A stretch of DNA of 64,000 bases from Affinundibacterium seohonense (GTDB taxonomy: Bacteria; Pseudomonadota; Gammaproteobacteria; Burkholderiales; Burkholderiaceae_D): contig NZ_JACOFW010000005.1 in assembly GCF_014284305.1 (NCBI RefSeq), positions 62,001 through 126,000 of the forward strand. Direction: 5' to 3'. Below are positions 1 through 9,105 of the stretch, in pieces. Numbering within the stretch: position 1 is the first letter of the stretch; each line of letters begins with the position of its first letter. A model generated the notes under the pieces. That model ran no database searches. It was not told the DNA's origin and worked only from the letters and a program-made list of their open reading frames with translations. Position numbers and translations under genes: made by a program.

Positions 1-39
1 GACACTGGATCCTTGTATTCGCAGGGATGGCGTCTCGAC
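1..39. repeat. Degraded end of the 139-bp palindromic repeat family
   Basis: The first bases of the window resemble the right arm of the dispersed repeat seen at 7751-7830, 11421-11500 and 41141-41692: a GACACTGG start, then a decayed version of the CTCCTGC...GCAGGAG arm. The rest of the element would lie upstream of the window. Similarity was judged by eye and is imperfect. Confidence 0.4.
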
Positions 40-96
40 ATTTTGAGCTGAACTGAACAGCATTACCATTTCACACCCCTTTTTGGAGACTATCAA

Positions 97-2472
97 ATGC
101 GTTTAAGTTCATTGCTCATGCTACTCTGCATCAGCGTACCGGCGATTGCCCAATCGCCATCCGACGACAAGTTTCGACAGTTAGAAGATCTTTTACCAAC
201 CCCGACATCGATCCGTGCCGCCTCAGGTGCACCGGGTCATGCCTATTGGCAGCAACGCGCCGATTACGTGATTCGCGCCAGTTTAGATGAGGACAAGCGC
301 GCGATCACTGGTGCCGAGACCATCACCTATCACAATAATTCACCTGACACGCTGAATTATCTGTGGCTGCAATTAGATCAGAATATTTTCAAACCAGACG
401 CCGATGCGAATACCACGGCCACCTATCCTTCGCGCGATGCATGGAAAAATCCCAATGCCATGAGCTTCACGGCGATGCATAGCCTGAACGAGCATGCCAA
501 GTTTGATGGCGGCTTCAAAATCGGTACGGTGAAAGCGGCGAATGGCCAAGCACTCAAATACGTCATCAACCGCACCATGATGCGGATTGATCTGCCACAA
601 AGCTTGAAACCTGGTGAAAAATTTGTCTTCGATCTGGATTGGAAATACAACATCAATGACGGCATGGTGTTATGGGCACGGACGGGTTACGAACATTTCA
701 AAGAAGATAAAAACGATATCTTTGAAATCGCCCAATGGTATCCACGCATGGCTGCCTACTACGATGTGTATGGCTGGCAGCACAAACAGTTTTTAGGTAG
801 CGGTGAATTCACCTTGGAATTTGGTGATTACGATGTACAAATCACCTTACCTGACGATCACATCATTTCCGCCACAGGCGAGTTAAGCAATGCCGACAAT
901 GTATTAACAGCGGTTCAGCGTGAACGATTGAAACAGGCACGTACGGCATCGAAACCGATCGTCATCGTGACCCAAGCAGAAGCAGAAAAAGCAGAAAAAT
1001 CCCGCTCCACTGCGCAAAAAACATGGCATTTCAAGGCCAAAAATGTGCGTGACTTTGCCTGGGCTTCGTCACGCAAATTTATCTGGGACGCACAAGGCTA
1101 CAAAACTGGCAGCAGCTCAGGTTTAGCAATGTCCTTTTATCCGAAAGAAGCGAATCCATTGTGGGGACAATATTCCACACAAGCGGTCATTCACACGATA
1201 GAGCAATACAATAAATACAGCCTTGAGTATCCCTATCCAGTCGCACAATCAGTGAATGGCCCGCAAGGCGGGATGGAATATCCGATGATTGCCTTCAACG
1301 GCGGTCGTCCAACCAAAGATAAAAAGACTGGCGAGCTGACTTATTCCAAACAAACTAAATACGCGATGATCAGCGTCATTATTCATGAAGTTGGTCATAA
1401 CTATTTCCCGATGATCGTCAACTCAGATGAGCGTCAATGGTCGTGGATGGATGAGGGTCTCAATTCGTTCATGCAGACCTTAGCAGAACGTGCGTGGGAA
1501 GAAAATTATCTCGATCTCTTTCCAAGTGAACCACGCGGCATCGTCGATTACATGCGTAGTAAAAATCAAACGCCGATCATGACCAATTCAGAGTCTGTTC
1601 TGCAGTTTGGCAATAATGCATATGCCAAACCAACTGCTGGTTTGCACATTTTGCGCGAGACAATTTTAGGTCGCGAGTTGTTTGATTTCGCATTCAAAGA
1701 ATATGCGCGCCGTTGGAAATTTAAGCGCCCGACACCAGCAGACTTTTTCCGCACTATGGAAGACGCTTCTGGCACGGATCTCGATTGGTTCTGGCGCGGT
1801 TGGTTCTACACTACCGACGCCACCGATATCAGCATCGATGGCATCGCACAATATCAAGTATCCAGCAAAGATCCGGAAGTGGAAAAAGCTTGGCGACGTG
1901 AACAGAAAAATGCCGAGCCAACATCAACCGCCGTACAGCGCAATAAAGGCACATTGACGCGTCGCATTGATACCCAACCAGGCTTAAAAGATTTTTACAA
2001 CGAGCATGATGATTTCACTGTCACCAATAAAGATCGCAATACCTACAATGAGTTGATCAAGTCTTTGGATGAAGATGAAAAAGCGATGCTCAAATCAAGT
2101 AAATATTATTACTTGGTTGATTTTTCCAATATTGGCGGTTTGGTCATGCCTTTGATTTTAGAAATCGAATTACAAAGCGGTAAAAAAGTCATCGAACGCA
2201 TTCCTGCGGAAGTATGGCGCTACAATTCGAAAAAGTTGACGAAGTTGGTAGTAACGAATGAACCGATGGTCAGCCTGACGCAAGATCCGTATATGGAAAC
2301 GGCCGACATCGATATGAATAATAATTCATGGCCACGCAAGATCACGAGATCTCGCTTGGAATTATTCAAGATGACTCCTCCCGCTGGCAATATGATGATC
2401 GACTTCAATACGCTTTTGAAAAAGGATGAAAAAAAGGACGACACAAAAGCCGACGGTACAACAGAAAAATAA
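97..2472 (+). CDS. Exported M1-family zinc aminopeptidase
   Basis: A 791-residue zinc metallopeptidase of the M1 (gluzincin) family, expected to trim N-terminal residues from peptides outside the cytoplasm. The first 19 residues form a signal peptide ending in AIAQS. A substrate-binding GGMEY motif (GAMEN-like) lies at 391-395. The zinc site is HEVGH at 430-434, followed after exactly 18 residues by Glu453 in WMDEGLN, the classic HExxH-x18-E arrangement. A GGAG-like site (ttggagac) precedes the ATG. The C-terminus is Lys/Asp-rich (KKDEKKDD). The gene is monocistronic, closed by the strong terminator at 2492-2530. The family is certain; the substrate is not. Confidence 0.93.
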   Translation: MRLSSLLMLLCISVPAIAQSPSDDKFRQLEDLLPTPTSIRAASGAPGHAYWQQRADYVIRASLDEDKRAITGAETITYHNNSPDTLNYLWLQLDQNIFKPDADANTTATYPSRDAWKNPNAMSFTAMHSLNEHAKFDGGFKIGTVKAANGQALKYVINRTMMRIDLPQSLKPGEKFVFDLDWKYNINDGMVLWARTGYEHFKEDKNDIFEIAQWYPRMAAYYDVYGWQHKQFLGSGEFTLEFGDYDVQITLPDDHIISATGELSNADNVLTAVQRERLKQARTASKPIVIVTQAEAEKAEKSRSTAQKTWHFKAKNVRDFAWASSRKFIWDAQGYKTGSSSGLAMSFYPKEANPLWGQYSTQAVIHTIEQYNKYSLEYPYPVAQSVNGPQGGMEYPMIAFNGGRPTKDKKTGELTYSKQTKYAMISVIIHEVGHNYFPMIVNSDERQWSWMDEGLNSFMQTLAERAWEENYLDLFPSEPRGIVDYMRSKNQTPIMTNSESVLQFGNNAYAKPTAGLHILRETILGRELFDFAFKEYARRWKFKRPTPADFFRTMEDASGTDLDWFWRGWFYTTDATDISIDGIAQYQVSSKDPEVEKAWRREQKNAEPTSTAVQRNKGTLTRRIDTQPGLKDFYNEHDDFTVTNKDRNTYNELIKSLDEDEKAMLKSSKYYYLVDFSNIGGLVMPLILEIELQSGKKVIERIPAEVWRYNSKKLTKLVVTNEPMVSLTQDPYMETADIDMNNNSWPRKITRSRLELFKMTPPAGNMMIDFNTLLKKDEKKDDTKADGTTEK

Positions 2473-2491
2473 GTATCGATTTGATCGAAAT

Positions 2492-2530
2492 AAAGCGCGT
2501 CAAGGAGACCAATCCTTGACGCGCTTTTTT
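2492..2530 (+). terminator. Rho-independent terminator
   Basis: A perfect inverted repeat (AAAGCGCGTCAAGGA / TCCTTGACGCGCTTT) with a 6-base loop, followed by a T run. It lies 20 bases after the M1 peptidase stop. Its A-rich left flank means it could also end transcription from the opposite strand, where the convergent small gene stops at 2543. Confidence 0.93.
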
Positions 2531-2542
2531 CATCAACTCACG

Positions 2543-2830
2543 TTATGCGAGATGGCATGACTGTACGACAGAGACGTTGCCATTGCTAGGGATTTGCTGT
2601 TGACAATACTGCTGCGTAGTACCTGTAACGGTCACATAGGTATAAGTGTAGTAACGACCATCTGGCCCGGCATGAGGCTGAATGAATTTATAAACGCCAA
2701 CCCAGTTACCAAACGGCGCAGGACCTGGATCTTTTGGCACGCCGGTTCCCGTTGTCGCAGCGATGGCTGTGAATGCTGCAGCACTCAATACTGCACCTAA
2801 TAATATCGTACGTAAATTCTTGGTTTTCAT
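2543..2830 (-). CDS. Small exported protein of unknown function
   Basis: A 95-residue protein with a clear signal peptide (MKTKNLRTILLGAVLSAAAF... cleaved near AIAA). The mature part is about 70 residues and rich in Gly, Pro, Tyr and Thr, with two Cys near the end (QQYCQQQ and QSCHLA) that could form a disulfide in the periplasm. I do not recognise the family. A weak Shine-Dalgarno (AAGGAATAAT) lies before the ATG. It runs convergent to the M1 peptidase and shares the terminator region at 2492-2530. The next minus-strand gene upstream, a thaumatin-like protein, is also exported, but over 230 bases separate the two. Confidence 0.75.
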   Translation of the reverse strand: MKTKNLRTILLGAVLSAAAFTAIAATTGTGVPKDPGPAPFGNWVGVYKFIQPHAGPDGRYYTYTYVTVTGTTQQYCQQQIPSNGNVSVVQSCHLA

Positions 2831-3065
2831 TAAATTATTCCTTTATAGTTAATTAAAAATCATCCGGTTTCCTCTCTCGATTACACCGAAAAATGTCCCT
2901 CCAAATCAGGCTAGCTAAACAAACCTACTACGCTTTCTAGCCCCAATGAATTATCTTGCCGACTACAATTAATATAAAGTCTTGCTTTAATTAAGACACA
3001 ATAATTCACACAATATGCACAACTTCTCGATGACAACAACCCACCGAGACAAAAGCAAAACACCA

Positions 3066-4487
3066 CTATTTACTCGCAGGACCGGAGACAAACTCGACAA
3101 CAAAATTGGTTTCGGCTGGGCATGCATAATCACTGCCCGCATCGCCATAGGCAAAACCATACACATTCTTAAATTGGGATGATTTTTGGATATTCGTGTT
3201 GTAGGTCGACGTATTGGCACCGATACTTCCAGGAGGAACATCGCAGGTCCCAGGTGTGTTGTACGAACCAGTGCAGCAAAATTGATTCACCGTATCTTGC
3301 GTAATGCCATTGCTCCCAAGATTGGCGGTGGCGTAAGTACAAGGACTCATACAACCAGCAAATTGGCCCGATGTCGATGCCTTGACTAAGTTCCATGGCG
3401 TTGGTGGTGTGCGTTTTTTTCGGCTAGGCGCCAATTTTGCGGGCAACTGTGAGCTGGCGGCACACATTTTCGCTAATGCTGTGCCACTAGTCGGCACCAA
3501 CTGTGCCAATGGCGATTGTTGGCTGTAATAGCCAGCTCCTAATACATTTGAATTTTCTGGCGGGACTGTGTAGGTGCAATACGCCGGCGATGCTGGATAA
3601 AATTTCACCCCTATGCTGTAACCATCAACCGCCGAGACATCAACATTACTGGCACCATTTGGCACACCATTTGTGACCGCTAAAATAGTCGGTTCTATCT
3701 TGGTCGCATAAGGCACCTGACCGGGGAAATAGCCACCAGTACACACCCAGTTTGCAGGCGGTGTCGGCGTTGGTGTGCTCGAACATTGCGCCACAGTTGG
3801 CGGTGTACCGCAAGCAGCCGCGGCACTAGTGCAATAGCTAGACATATAAAACGCAGCAGAATTTAACCCCTGTAAACCTACGGTAACAGTGTGCGAAGCA
3901 CCTTGCGCGATGGTAGCGATAATTGGTGAATTTTGGCATGATGGTGCCGAATTAGTGGCGTTTGCTGGATTACATGACTCACCGATTTGTATCTTGGCAT
4001 ATTGCGTGCTGTTGGTGAATGTCAGGGTTCTCTTACTGTAATCCGTTGCGACGGGATTGTTTGGCCCATTGGTTTGTGCAGTCCAAGATGTCGCCGCCAA
4101 TCCCACTGTGTACACATTAGAATTGGCACCATTTTGCGATGCAGGTGGATTAATCACAGCGCCTGGACACGTCGTATTTTTGGCGTCAATACTGCCCGCT
4201 TTCAATGCCAAATTACAGGAGTACCAAGTCGAACTACTTTGATAATACAACTGATAACTGCCATTGGTCTTACCCTTCGTATATGGTCCTACAAACACCT
4301 GCAGTGAATCGCTAGGGATATAGCTCACTTGCGAGCCACCACTGTAGACATACACTGGCAATGAAATGCTAGACCCCGGCATTTGCCACATCAAATAATT
4401 TTGCGTCGCCGCTCTTGCAGTAGCAAAACCCATTAAGAGCAAACCCACTAACATCGTACAGCCGTACCTTATCAAATTTTTTTTCAT
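3066..4487 (-). CDS. Exported thaumatin-like protein
   Basis: A 473-residue exported protein. I place the start at 4487, not at the upstream in-frame codon at 4550, because GAGGG sits correctly before the ATG and the protein then begins with a signal peptide (MKKNLIRYGCTMLVGLLLMG, cleaved near ARAA). The C-terminal half has the cysteine-spaced features of the thaumatin family: DVSAVDGYS (compare DVSLVDGYN), GCMSPC, a CC pair in NQFCCTGS, CDVPP, then FKNVYGFAYGDAGSDYAC near the end (compare AYSYAYDD..STFTC). The N-terminal half is Ser/Thr/Asn-rich and unassigned. Basic RKKR sits just before the thaumatin-like end. Thaumatin-fold proteins are glucan-binding or antifungal in plants; their role in bacteria is unclear. 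Confidence 0.72.
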   Translation of the reverse strand: MKKNLIRYGCTMLVGLLLMGFATARAATQNYLMWQMPGSSISLPVYVYSGGSQVSYIPSDSLQVFVGPYTKGKTNGSYQLYYQSSSTWYSCNLALKAGSIDAKNTTCPGAVINPPASQNGANSNVYTVGLAATSWTAQTNGPNNPVATDYSKRTLTFTNSTQYAKIQIGESCNPANATNSAPSCQNSPIIATIAQGASHTVTVGLQGLNSAAFYMSSYCTSAAAACGTPPTVAQCSSTPTPTPPANWVCTGGYFPGQVPYATKIEPTILAVTNGVPNGASNVDVSAVDGYSIGVKFYPASPAYCTYTVPPENSNVLGAGYYSQQSPLAQLVPTSGTALAKMCAASSQLPAKLAPSRKKRTPPTPWNLVKASTSGQFAGCMSPCTYATANLGSNGITQDTVNQFCCTGSYNTPGTCDVPPGSIGANTSTYNTNIQKSSQFKNVYGFAYGDAGSDYACPAETNFVVEFVSGPASK

Positions 4488-4610
4488 GATTGCATTCCCT
4501 CGGTTATTTTTTAGTCGCAAACAGCTAAACGCAGTGCAAAGATTGATCACACGATCAATGAGTCATTGTCATGTATGGATCAATCCACACAACTCATGCT
4601 TGTGAGCCCA

Positions 4611-4643
4611 ATCATAGAAATGGCGTTAAGCCATCCCTATGAT
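4611..4643. other. Imperfect inverted repeat in a gene-free stretch
   Basis: ATCATAG-AA-ATGGC, loop GTTAA, GCCAT-CC-CTATGAT: two 12-bp paired arms broken by a symmetrical 2-base mismatch. It lies about 125 bases upstream of the thaumatin-like gene, so it may be an operator or an RNA hairpin. There is no T run, so it is not a standard terminator. The rest of 4488-4951 holds nothing I can support. Confidence 0.45.
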
Positions 4644-4951
4644 CAGCAGCACTACCTCAACTAGCAATTGCCATGCCCGATCACTCAGATCAGCCCTAAA
4701 AGTGAGAATACGTAGTCTCTTTCCTCCTTCAGTTTTAACAATAGATGACGATGCTTGCGACAATTTTTAGGTCATGATTATTTGAAAATCCGTGAATTAA
4801 ATTGAAGATATGTAGCGCGACTTAGGTGCGCCAAAAGATACTAAAGTGAGTTCCGCTATTTTTTTGTAGCGACATGTAAAAAGTAGTTTTTACGTGCGAA
4901 GAAAATGTGCGCAAGCGTCTTAAAACAGAAAACCACAACGAAGAAATCGTC

Positions 4952-5562
4952 TTAACGACTGCCCTCTACCGTCTTCAATGCGTTGACCGATTGTTGGAAA
5001 ACGCTAGGCACCTCGGATAGTTTGCGGACCGTTGCAGCGCAATTTTTCAGCCATGCCTCCGTCACACCACGCATCATTTGACTTGCCTTATCCAAACCAT
5101 GCTAGTCGAGCTGGGCTAGTTGTCCAACCGCAAGTTCCCCAAGACCAGCGAGTAGTGCAAATGAATCGCCAACGTTGACTTGGGAAAAGGCCTCGTCCAA
5201 CCGGCGCATTATCGGTTTATCGCGCATTGACCCAGCCACCTACCGTAACTATATGTGAAGGCGCAAGGCGCGCAGCATCCAAGGCCAACGAAGATGATCC
5301 TACCGTCATTTGCATAGACAAATATGGATCTTCGGTTCTGGTATCAATATAAGTGAAGAATCTGGGGTCATCCAAAAACAGCTGTTTTTGGTCGGCTCCA
5401 TCACTGATATTCCAGCGGCCAGCGCAACCGTTACATTGTTCGGCTCTTTCATGCTTATTTTGCTCGAAACAATCAGCCGCTTCGCGCACCACACCGATCA
5501 CTTTTCTGGAACCTAATAGATTTGTTTTCCAAATCTTCGTCTTCGACTTTTTGCGTTCTCAT
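4952..5562 (-). pseudogene. Decayed gene of unknown family
   Basis: Protein-like sequence runs across several minus-strand frames. The last part, ending at a TAA at 4952, reads MRDKPIMRRLDEAFSQVNVG... then GELAVGQLAQLD, a TAG stop, HGLDKASQMMRGVTEAW and finally SVFQQSVNALKTVEGSR, an amphipathic helical pattern. It is out of frame with the coding-like segment just upstream (stop at 5217). That segment in turn appears shifted relative to MKEPNNVTVALAAGISVMEP, and an ATG at 5562 could have been the original start. At least two frameshifts and one in-frame stop make a functional product unlikely. I cannot name the family. Confidence 0.42.
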
Positions 5563-5726
5563 GAATTTCCCCTGTACTAATGCTTCGCCCTCGACTTTTT
5601 GTATTTGCATTCCAACCGTTGTGGAAAATTACATACGAAAATTACATGCCGCCAGACAGTAATAAACAAAAACACATTCAAATCACCACTCTAGAATCTC
5701 GGCAGGCAAAATAAAGTGCGCTAATC

Positions 5727-5753
5727 TGTCGATTACATGTCAACTCAAACGTC
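5727..5753 (+). promoter_or_regulatory. Candidate ECF42-dependent promoter
   Basis: TGTCGA (5727-5732), a 17-base spacer and CGTC (5750-5753) match the promoter consensus I recall for ECF42 sigma factors (TGTCGA at -35, CGA/TC at -10). It lies upstream of the DGPF-ECF42 operon that begins at 5898, so it would be autoregulatory. The predicted 5' leader is about 140 bases. No expression evidence is available. Confidence 0.6.
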
Positions 5754-5790
5754 ATTGTCTTGAAACTGGCAAAGATCGATGGAGTGTAAT

Positions 5791-5820
5791 GGTGCTTCAT
5801 GTTACTTCATGGCGCTTCAT
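5791..5820. repeat. Three in-phase decamer direct repeats
   Basis: GGTGCTTCAT, GTTACTTCAT and GGCGCTTCAT lie head to tail with an exact 10-base period, sharing CTTCAT. They sit between the candidate ECF42 promoter and the start codon at 5898. One-helical-turn spacing is typical of side-by-side protein binding, but no regulator can be assigned. Confidence 0.55.
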
Positions 5821-5897
5821 ACCAATCCTGAACACGATAGAAACAAAAGCCAGCTTCCTACTGAGTATGATTTTTTGATTATTTTTAGGAGAACAAC

Positions 5898-6245
5898 ATG
5901 CAATACATGCTACTCATCGCCACCAGCGAAGCCGTCGAGGCCGCCATGGATCAAAGCACATTGGGCGAAATCATTGCCGCCTATGGCCCATACACGAACG
6001 CCATGATAGAAGCAGGCGTCTTAGTTAGCGGAGAACGCTTGCGCGAATCCACAACCGCCACGACGGTTAGTATCCGCGATGGTAAACCGATTGTGCTTGA
6101 CGGTCCCTATGCCGACACCAAGGAACAACTAGGTGGCTTTTATATTATTGAGGTTCCCGATCTCGATACGGCGATCAGTTGGGCAGCACGCTGTCCTAGC
6201 GCGCACATTGGTTCTATCGAAGTTCGCCCCATCTGGCCGATGTAA
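5898..6245 (+). CDS. DGPF / YCII-related domain protein
   Basis: A 115-residue soluble protein of the YCII-related (DGPF) family, with the diagnostic motif LDGPYADTKEQLGGFYIIEV in its second half and MQYMLLI at the start. These proteins adopt a ferredoxin-like fold; their biochemical function is not known. AGGAG lies ideally before the ATG. The stop is 11 bases before an ECF42-type sigma factor, the standard partner of DGPF proteins in many bacteria, so the two form an operon, probably driven by the sigma factor through the site at 5727-5753. Confidence 0.93.
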   Translation: MQYMLLIATSEAVEAAMDQSTLGEIIAAYGPYTNAMIEAGVLVSGERLRESTTATTVSIRDGKPIVLDGPYADTKEQLGGFYIIEVPDLDTAISWAARCPSAHIGSIEVRPIWPM

Positions 6246-6256
6246 GGCAAAGTTAC

Positions 6257-7531
6257 ATGCAAACGCAAATCGACCACAGCAATCCGCGCCTGATTGAGTC
6301 AATAGTGCGGCGTAGCTATGGTCGTTTGTTAGCGATGCTGTCAATGCGTTCTGGCGATTTAACAAGCGCAGAAGATGCGCTTGGCACAGCGTTTGAGATG
6401 GCATTAAAGAACTGGCCAGAACAAAGCGTGCCGAGTAATCCAGAAGCTTGGCTATTTACTGTCGCACGTCGCCAATTGATTGATCAGGCACGCAGCGCAC
6501 AGACACAACAACGTCATCAGGAAGAATTCAGCTATCTGGTCGATGAAGCGGCCGCCGAATGTGACCCGCTCGCGATACCGGATCAAAGGCTGGCGTTAAT
6601 GTTTGCCTGCACCCATCCCGCGATTGACCGCAGCATACGTGCACCGCTCATGCTACAAACCTTGCTAGGATTTGATGCCGCCAGCATCGCCTCGGCATTC
6701 TTAATCGCACCTAGCAATATGGCGCAACGCTTAGTAAGAGCAAAAAACAAAATTCGTCTCGCAGGAATACGCTTAATCATTCCAGACCAAAGCGCAATTA
6801 GCGATGGCTTAGATGCAGTGCTCGATGCGATCTACAGCGTCTATACCGCCGCTTGGTCGCAGTCGAGCGATGGCGACATTCTGCAAGGCAATCTGGCAGA
6901 AGAAGCACTGTGGCTTGCAAAACTCCTGAGTGAACTAGCACCGCAAGAGCCCGAAGTATTTGGTTTGCTCGCATTAATGCTTTATGCAGAATCACGTCGC
7001 GCAGCTCGTCACGATGCACAAGGCAATTATGTGCCACTGCAAGAACAAGATTGCCAACACTGGGATCACGATAAGATTGATCAGGCTGAGCAATGCTTAC
7101 GCCATGCCAGCCACATGCGCAAATATGGTCGTTTCCAAATCGAAGCTGCCATCCAATCCGCTCACACTGTGCGCCGACACCAAGGCAAAGCTGACTGGCA
7201 GGCAATCAACAAGCTATACGCCCAACTCTACCAACTTACTGCCTCACCCGTAGTGGCGATTAATCATTCAGTGGCACTAGCAGAAATAATAGAACCGCAA
7301 ATCGCACTCGCCCAATTAGAGCAGCTATGCCATGACAAGGATTTGAAAGCAAGGCTCCAAAACTACCAACCTTATTGGGCGGCCAACGCGTATTTGCATC
7401 AACGATGCGGGAATGACGATGCTGCAAAACATGCCTACCAGCTAGCCATTGGTCTTTGCACAGATCAGGCAGCTCGGGGATTTTTGCAGATGCGTTTGAA
7501 GAACTTGGATTCTGCACCAAACAAAAACTAA
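6257..7531 (+). CDS. ECF42-group RNA polymerase sigma factor
   Basis: A 424-residue sigma factor. The first 170 residues carry region 2 (RRSYGRLLAMLSMRSGDLTSAEDALGTAF..., then AWLFTVARRQLIDQAR) and region 4 (LLGFDAASIASAFLIAPSNMAQRLVRAKNKIR). The remaining 250 residues are the long helical, TPR-like extension (DUF6596) that defines the ECF42 group and is thought to replace an anti-sigma factor in controlling activity; NHSVALAE and similar repeats are visible. It follows the DGPF gene by 11 bases. No anti-sigma gene is nearby, as expected for the group. The signal it responds to is unknown. Confidence 0.92.
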   Translation: MQTQIDHSNPRLIESIVRRSYGRLLAMLSMRSGDLTSAEDALGTAFEMALKNWPEQSVPSNPEAWLFTVARRQLIDQARSAQTQQRHQEEFSYLVDEAAAECDPLAIPDQRLALMFACTHPAIDRSIRAPLMLQTLLGFDAASIASAFLIAPSNMAQRLVRAKNKIRLAGIRLIIPDQSAISDGLDAVLDAIYSVYTAAWSQSSDGDILQGNLAEEALWLAKLLSELAPQEPEVFGLLALMLYAESRRAARHDAQGNYVPLQEQDCQHWDHDKIDQAEQCLRHASHMRKYGRFQIEAAIQSAHTVRRHQGKADWQAINKLYAQLYQLTASPVVAINHSVALAEIIEPQIALAQLEQLCHDKDLKARLQNYQPYWAANAYLHQRCGNDDAAKHAYQLAIGLCTDQAARGFLQMRLKNLDSAPNKN

Positions 7532-7750
7532 TCTCGAATATGTAGAAGTAAAAGCGAAACTCACTGATGTGCTACAGAAGATATTCATTCCGCCGCTTCA
7601 CTCCGCACTATTCTAAACAATGGTATTTAACCAAACCGATTAGCGCGGCAAAATTTACGCAAATATTCCCTTCTCCCGCAAGCGGAAGGCATCTACACAA
7701 GTTCTTCTGCAGCATGAGGAAGTAAGAAAGCCAAAGCAACAGCAAGGCTC

Positions 7751-7885
7751 GTCATTCCTGCGAAGGCAGGAATCTAGCGGCGTCCGTTACTCACCAAAAG
7801 ACGCTGGACTCCTGCCTACGCAGGAGTGACGGTTAATAGGCATCGCACTTGGTTTGACTTGTGCAGATGCTACTGCCTTCGAAGG
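7751..7885 (+). repeat. Dispersed palindromic repeat, single copy
   Basis: 7751-7830 is a long imperfect inverted repeat: the left arm begins GTCATTCCTGCGAAGGCAGG, the loop is about 15 bases, and the right arm ends in GCAGGAGTGAC. Each arm contains its own small palindrome (CCTGC...GCAGG). The following 55 bases also resemble the linker between units of the array at 41141-41692. Just upstream, about 7667-7690, is a fragment (cttctcccgcaagcgg) shared with the repeat at 35085. The rest of 7532-7924 holds nothing else recognisable. Confidence 0.85.
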
Positions 7886-7924
7886 TGAAGGCGGGGATAA
7901 ATTTCAATCAGATAAACAAGCACC

Positions 7925-9031
7925 TTATTCAAGCGCACCAAGTATATGTTCAGTAATGAGTTTATCTGTAATCTGATGCGGATTACGCGCACCATAGTTG
8001 GTCGTCGTCACCAATGCCACCATATTGAGATCAGGAAAAACCACCACCTTGTTGCCACCTGTTCCGGCCATTTGATAGGACTGATGCTTCACGCCTTTTG
8101 CGCTGTACGGATACAACCAAAGCAGATAACCGTAATTGCGTTCTTCGTCGACTTGCGCCTGTGGAGAGACAGATGCTTTTACCCAAGCCGCTGGCAAAAT
8201 CTGCTGCCCATGCCATGTGCCGCCATTGGCAAGCAACTGTCCAAGCTTCAAGAGATCGCGACTACGCAAACCCAAACCACCACCTCCTTGCGCTAAACCT
8301 AAGGGCGAAAATTGCCAATCCGCTTTCGTGATACCCAAGGGCGCAAATAGAGTTTTCTGGGCAAAATCCTGCAACGGCATTTTAGTCGCGCTTTGTACCA
8401 CAGCACCTAAAGTTGTTGAGCCTGCCGTGCAATAACTAAACGAGCGGCCATACGGTGACGCAGAAGGTTTTGGAATCCAAGCTGGAAAGCCCCTAATCGG
8501 CAGGTCGAGATAAAACTTCACCCAATCTTCGATCAAATACATACGCTCTTCATTCCCGCGAGAGAACTGATTTTGATCATCACACTCCAGCATCGAGCTC
8601 ATGGTCAATAAATCTTCGACGGTAATTTTGGACTTGCGCGGATCAGGATTTTCTAATGCTTTCTTTGGCTTTAATTGGCTAAGGATAGGCGTCGTGAGCG
8701 CCATGTGACCACGATCAATTGCGGCTCCCGCTAGCATCCCAGTAACTGTCTTCGTCGCAGAGCGGGTATTGCGCGATCCTTCTACGCCATCGGCATCATA
8801 ATAAGACTCATGAACCAGCTGACCGCCTCGGGCGATCAATACGCTGGTGATCTGCTGAAACGTGCCCTTCTTGATCGCCTCATCCATCGCTGCCAATTTC
8901 GCCGCATCTAATTTTTGTGTGGCGGGTGATGCTTTCACCCAATCGTTTTTGTCATTTTGCAGCGCTGCAAATGCATAGCCGTTCAACAGCATTGTGCAGA
9001 TCAAAAATCCTATGGCAGGTCTACGTTTCAT
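7925..9031 (-). CDS. Exported serine hydrolase, class C beta-lactamase fold
   Basis: A 368-residue serine hydrolase of the beta-lactamase/penicillin-binding fold (esterase, D-aminopeptidase or transpeptidase-like). A signal peptide of about 23 residues ends in AFA. The catalytic motif SxxK is S91-A-T-K94 in [10 protein letters not shown]. The second motif, normally Y-x-N, reads Y200-C-T, so the Asn position is changed. A GTGGNK stretch near the end takes the place of the KTG box. It is probably periplasmic. The gene upstream on the same strand is an AraC regulator 74 bases away. The altered YxN makes a true beta-lactamase unlikely; the substrate cannot be predicted. Confidence 0.85.
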   Translation of the reverse strand: MKRRPAIGFLICTMLLNGYAFAALQNDKNDWVKASPATQKLDAAKLAAMDEAIKKGTFQQITSVLIARGGQLVHESYYDADGVEGSRNTRSATKTVTGMLAGAAIDRGHMALTTPILSQLKPKKALENPDPRKSKITVEDLLTMSSMLECDDQNQFSRGNEERMYLIEDWVKFYLDLPIRGFPAWIPKPSASPYGRSFSYCTAGSTTLGAVVQSATKMPLQDFAQKTLFAPLGITKADWQFSPLGLAQGGGGLGLRSRDLLKLGQLLANGGTWHGQQILPAAWVKASVSPQAQVDEERNYGYLLWLYPYSAKGVKHQSYQMAGTGGNKVVVFPDLNMVALVTTTNYGARNPHQITDKLITEHILGALE

Positions 9032-9105
9032 ATCAAATCTCCATTCGCTAAGTCGCTAAATTGTTAATTCATTCGTGTAAATAAGGCAAATCTTGAACGA
9101 AGAGT

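Noticed and set aside
7925-9031. Antibiotic-resistance beta-lactamase
   Set aside because: The YxN motif is changed to Y-C-T and the KTG box is GTGG, typical of other serine hydrolases of the same fold.
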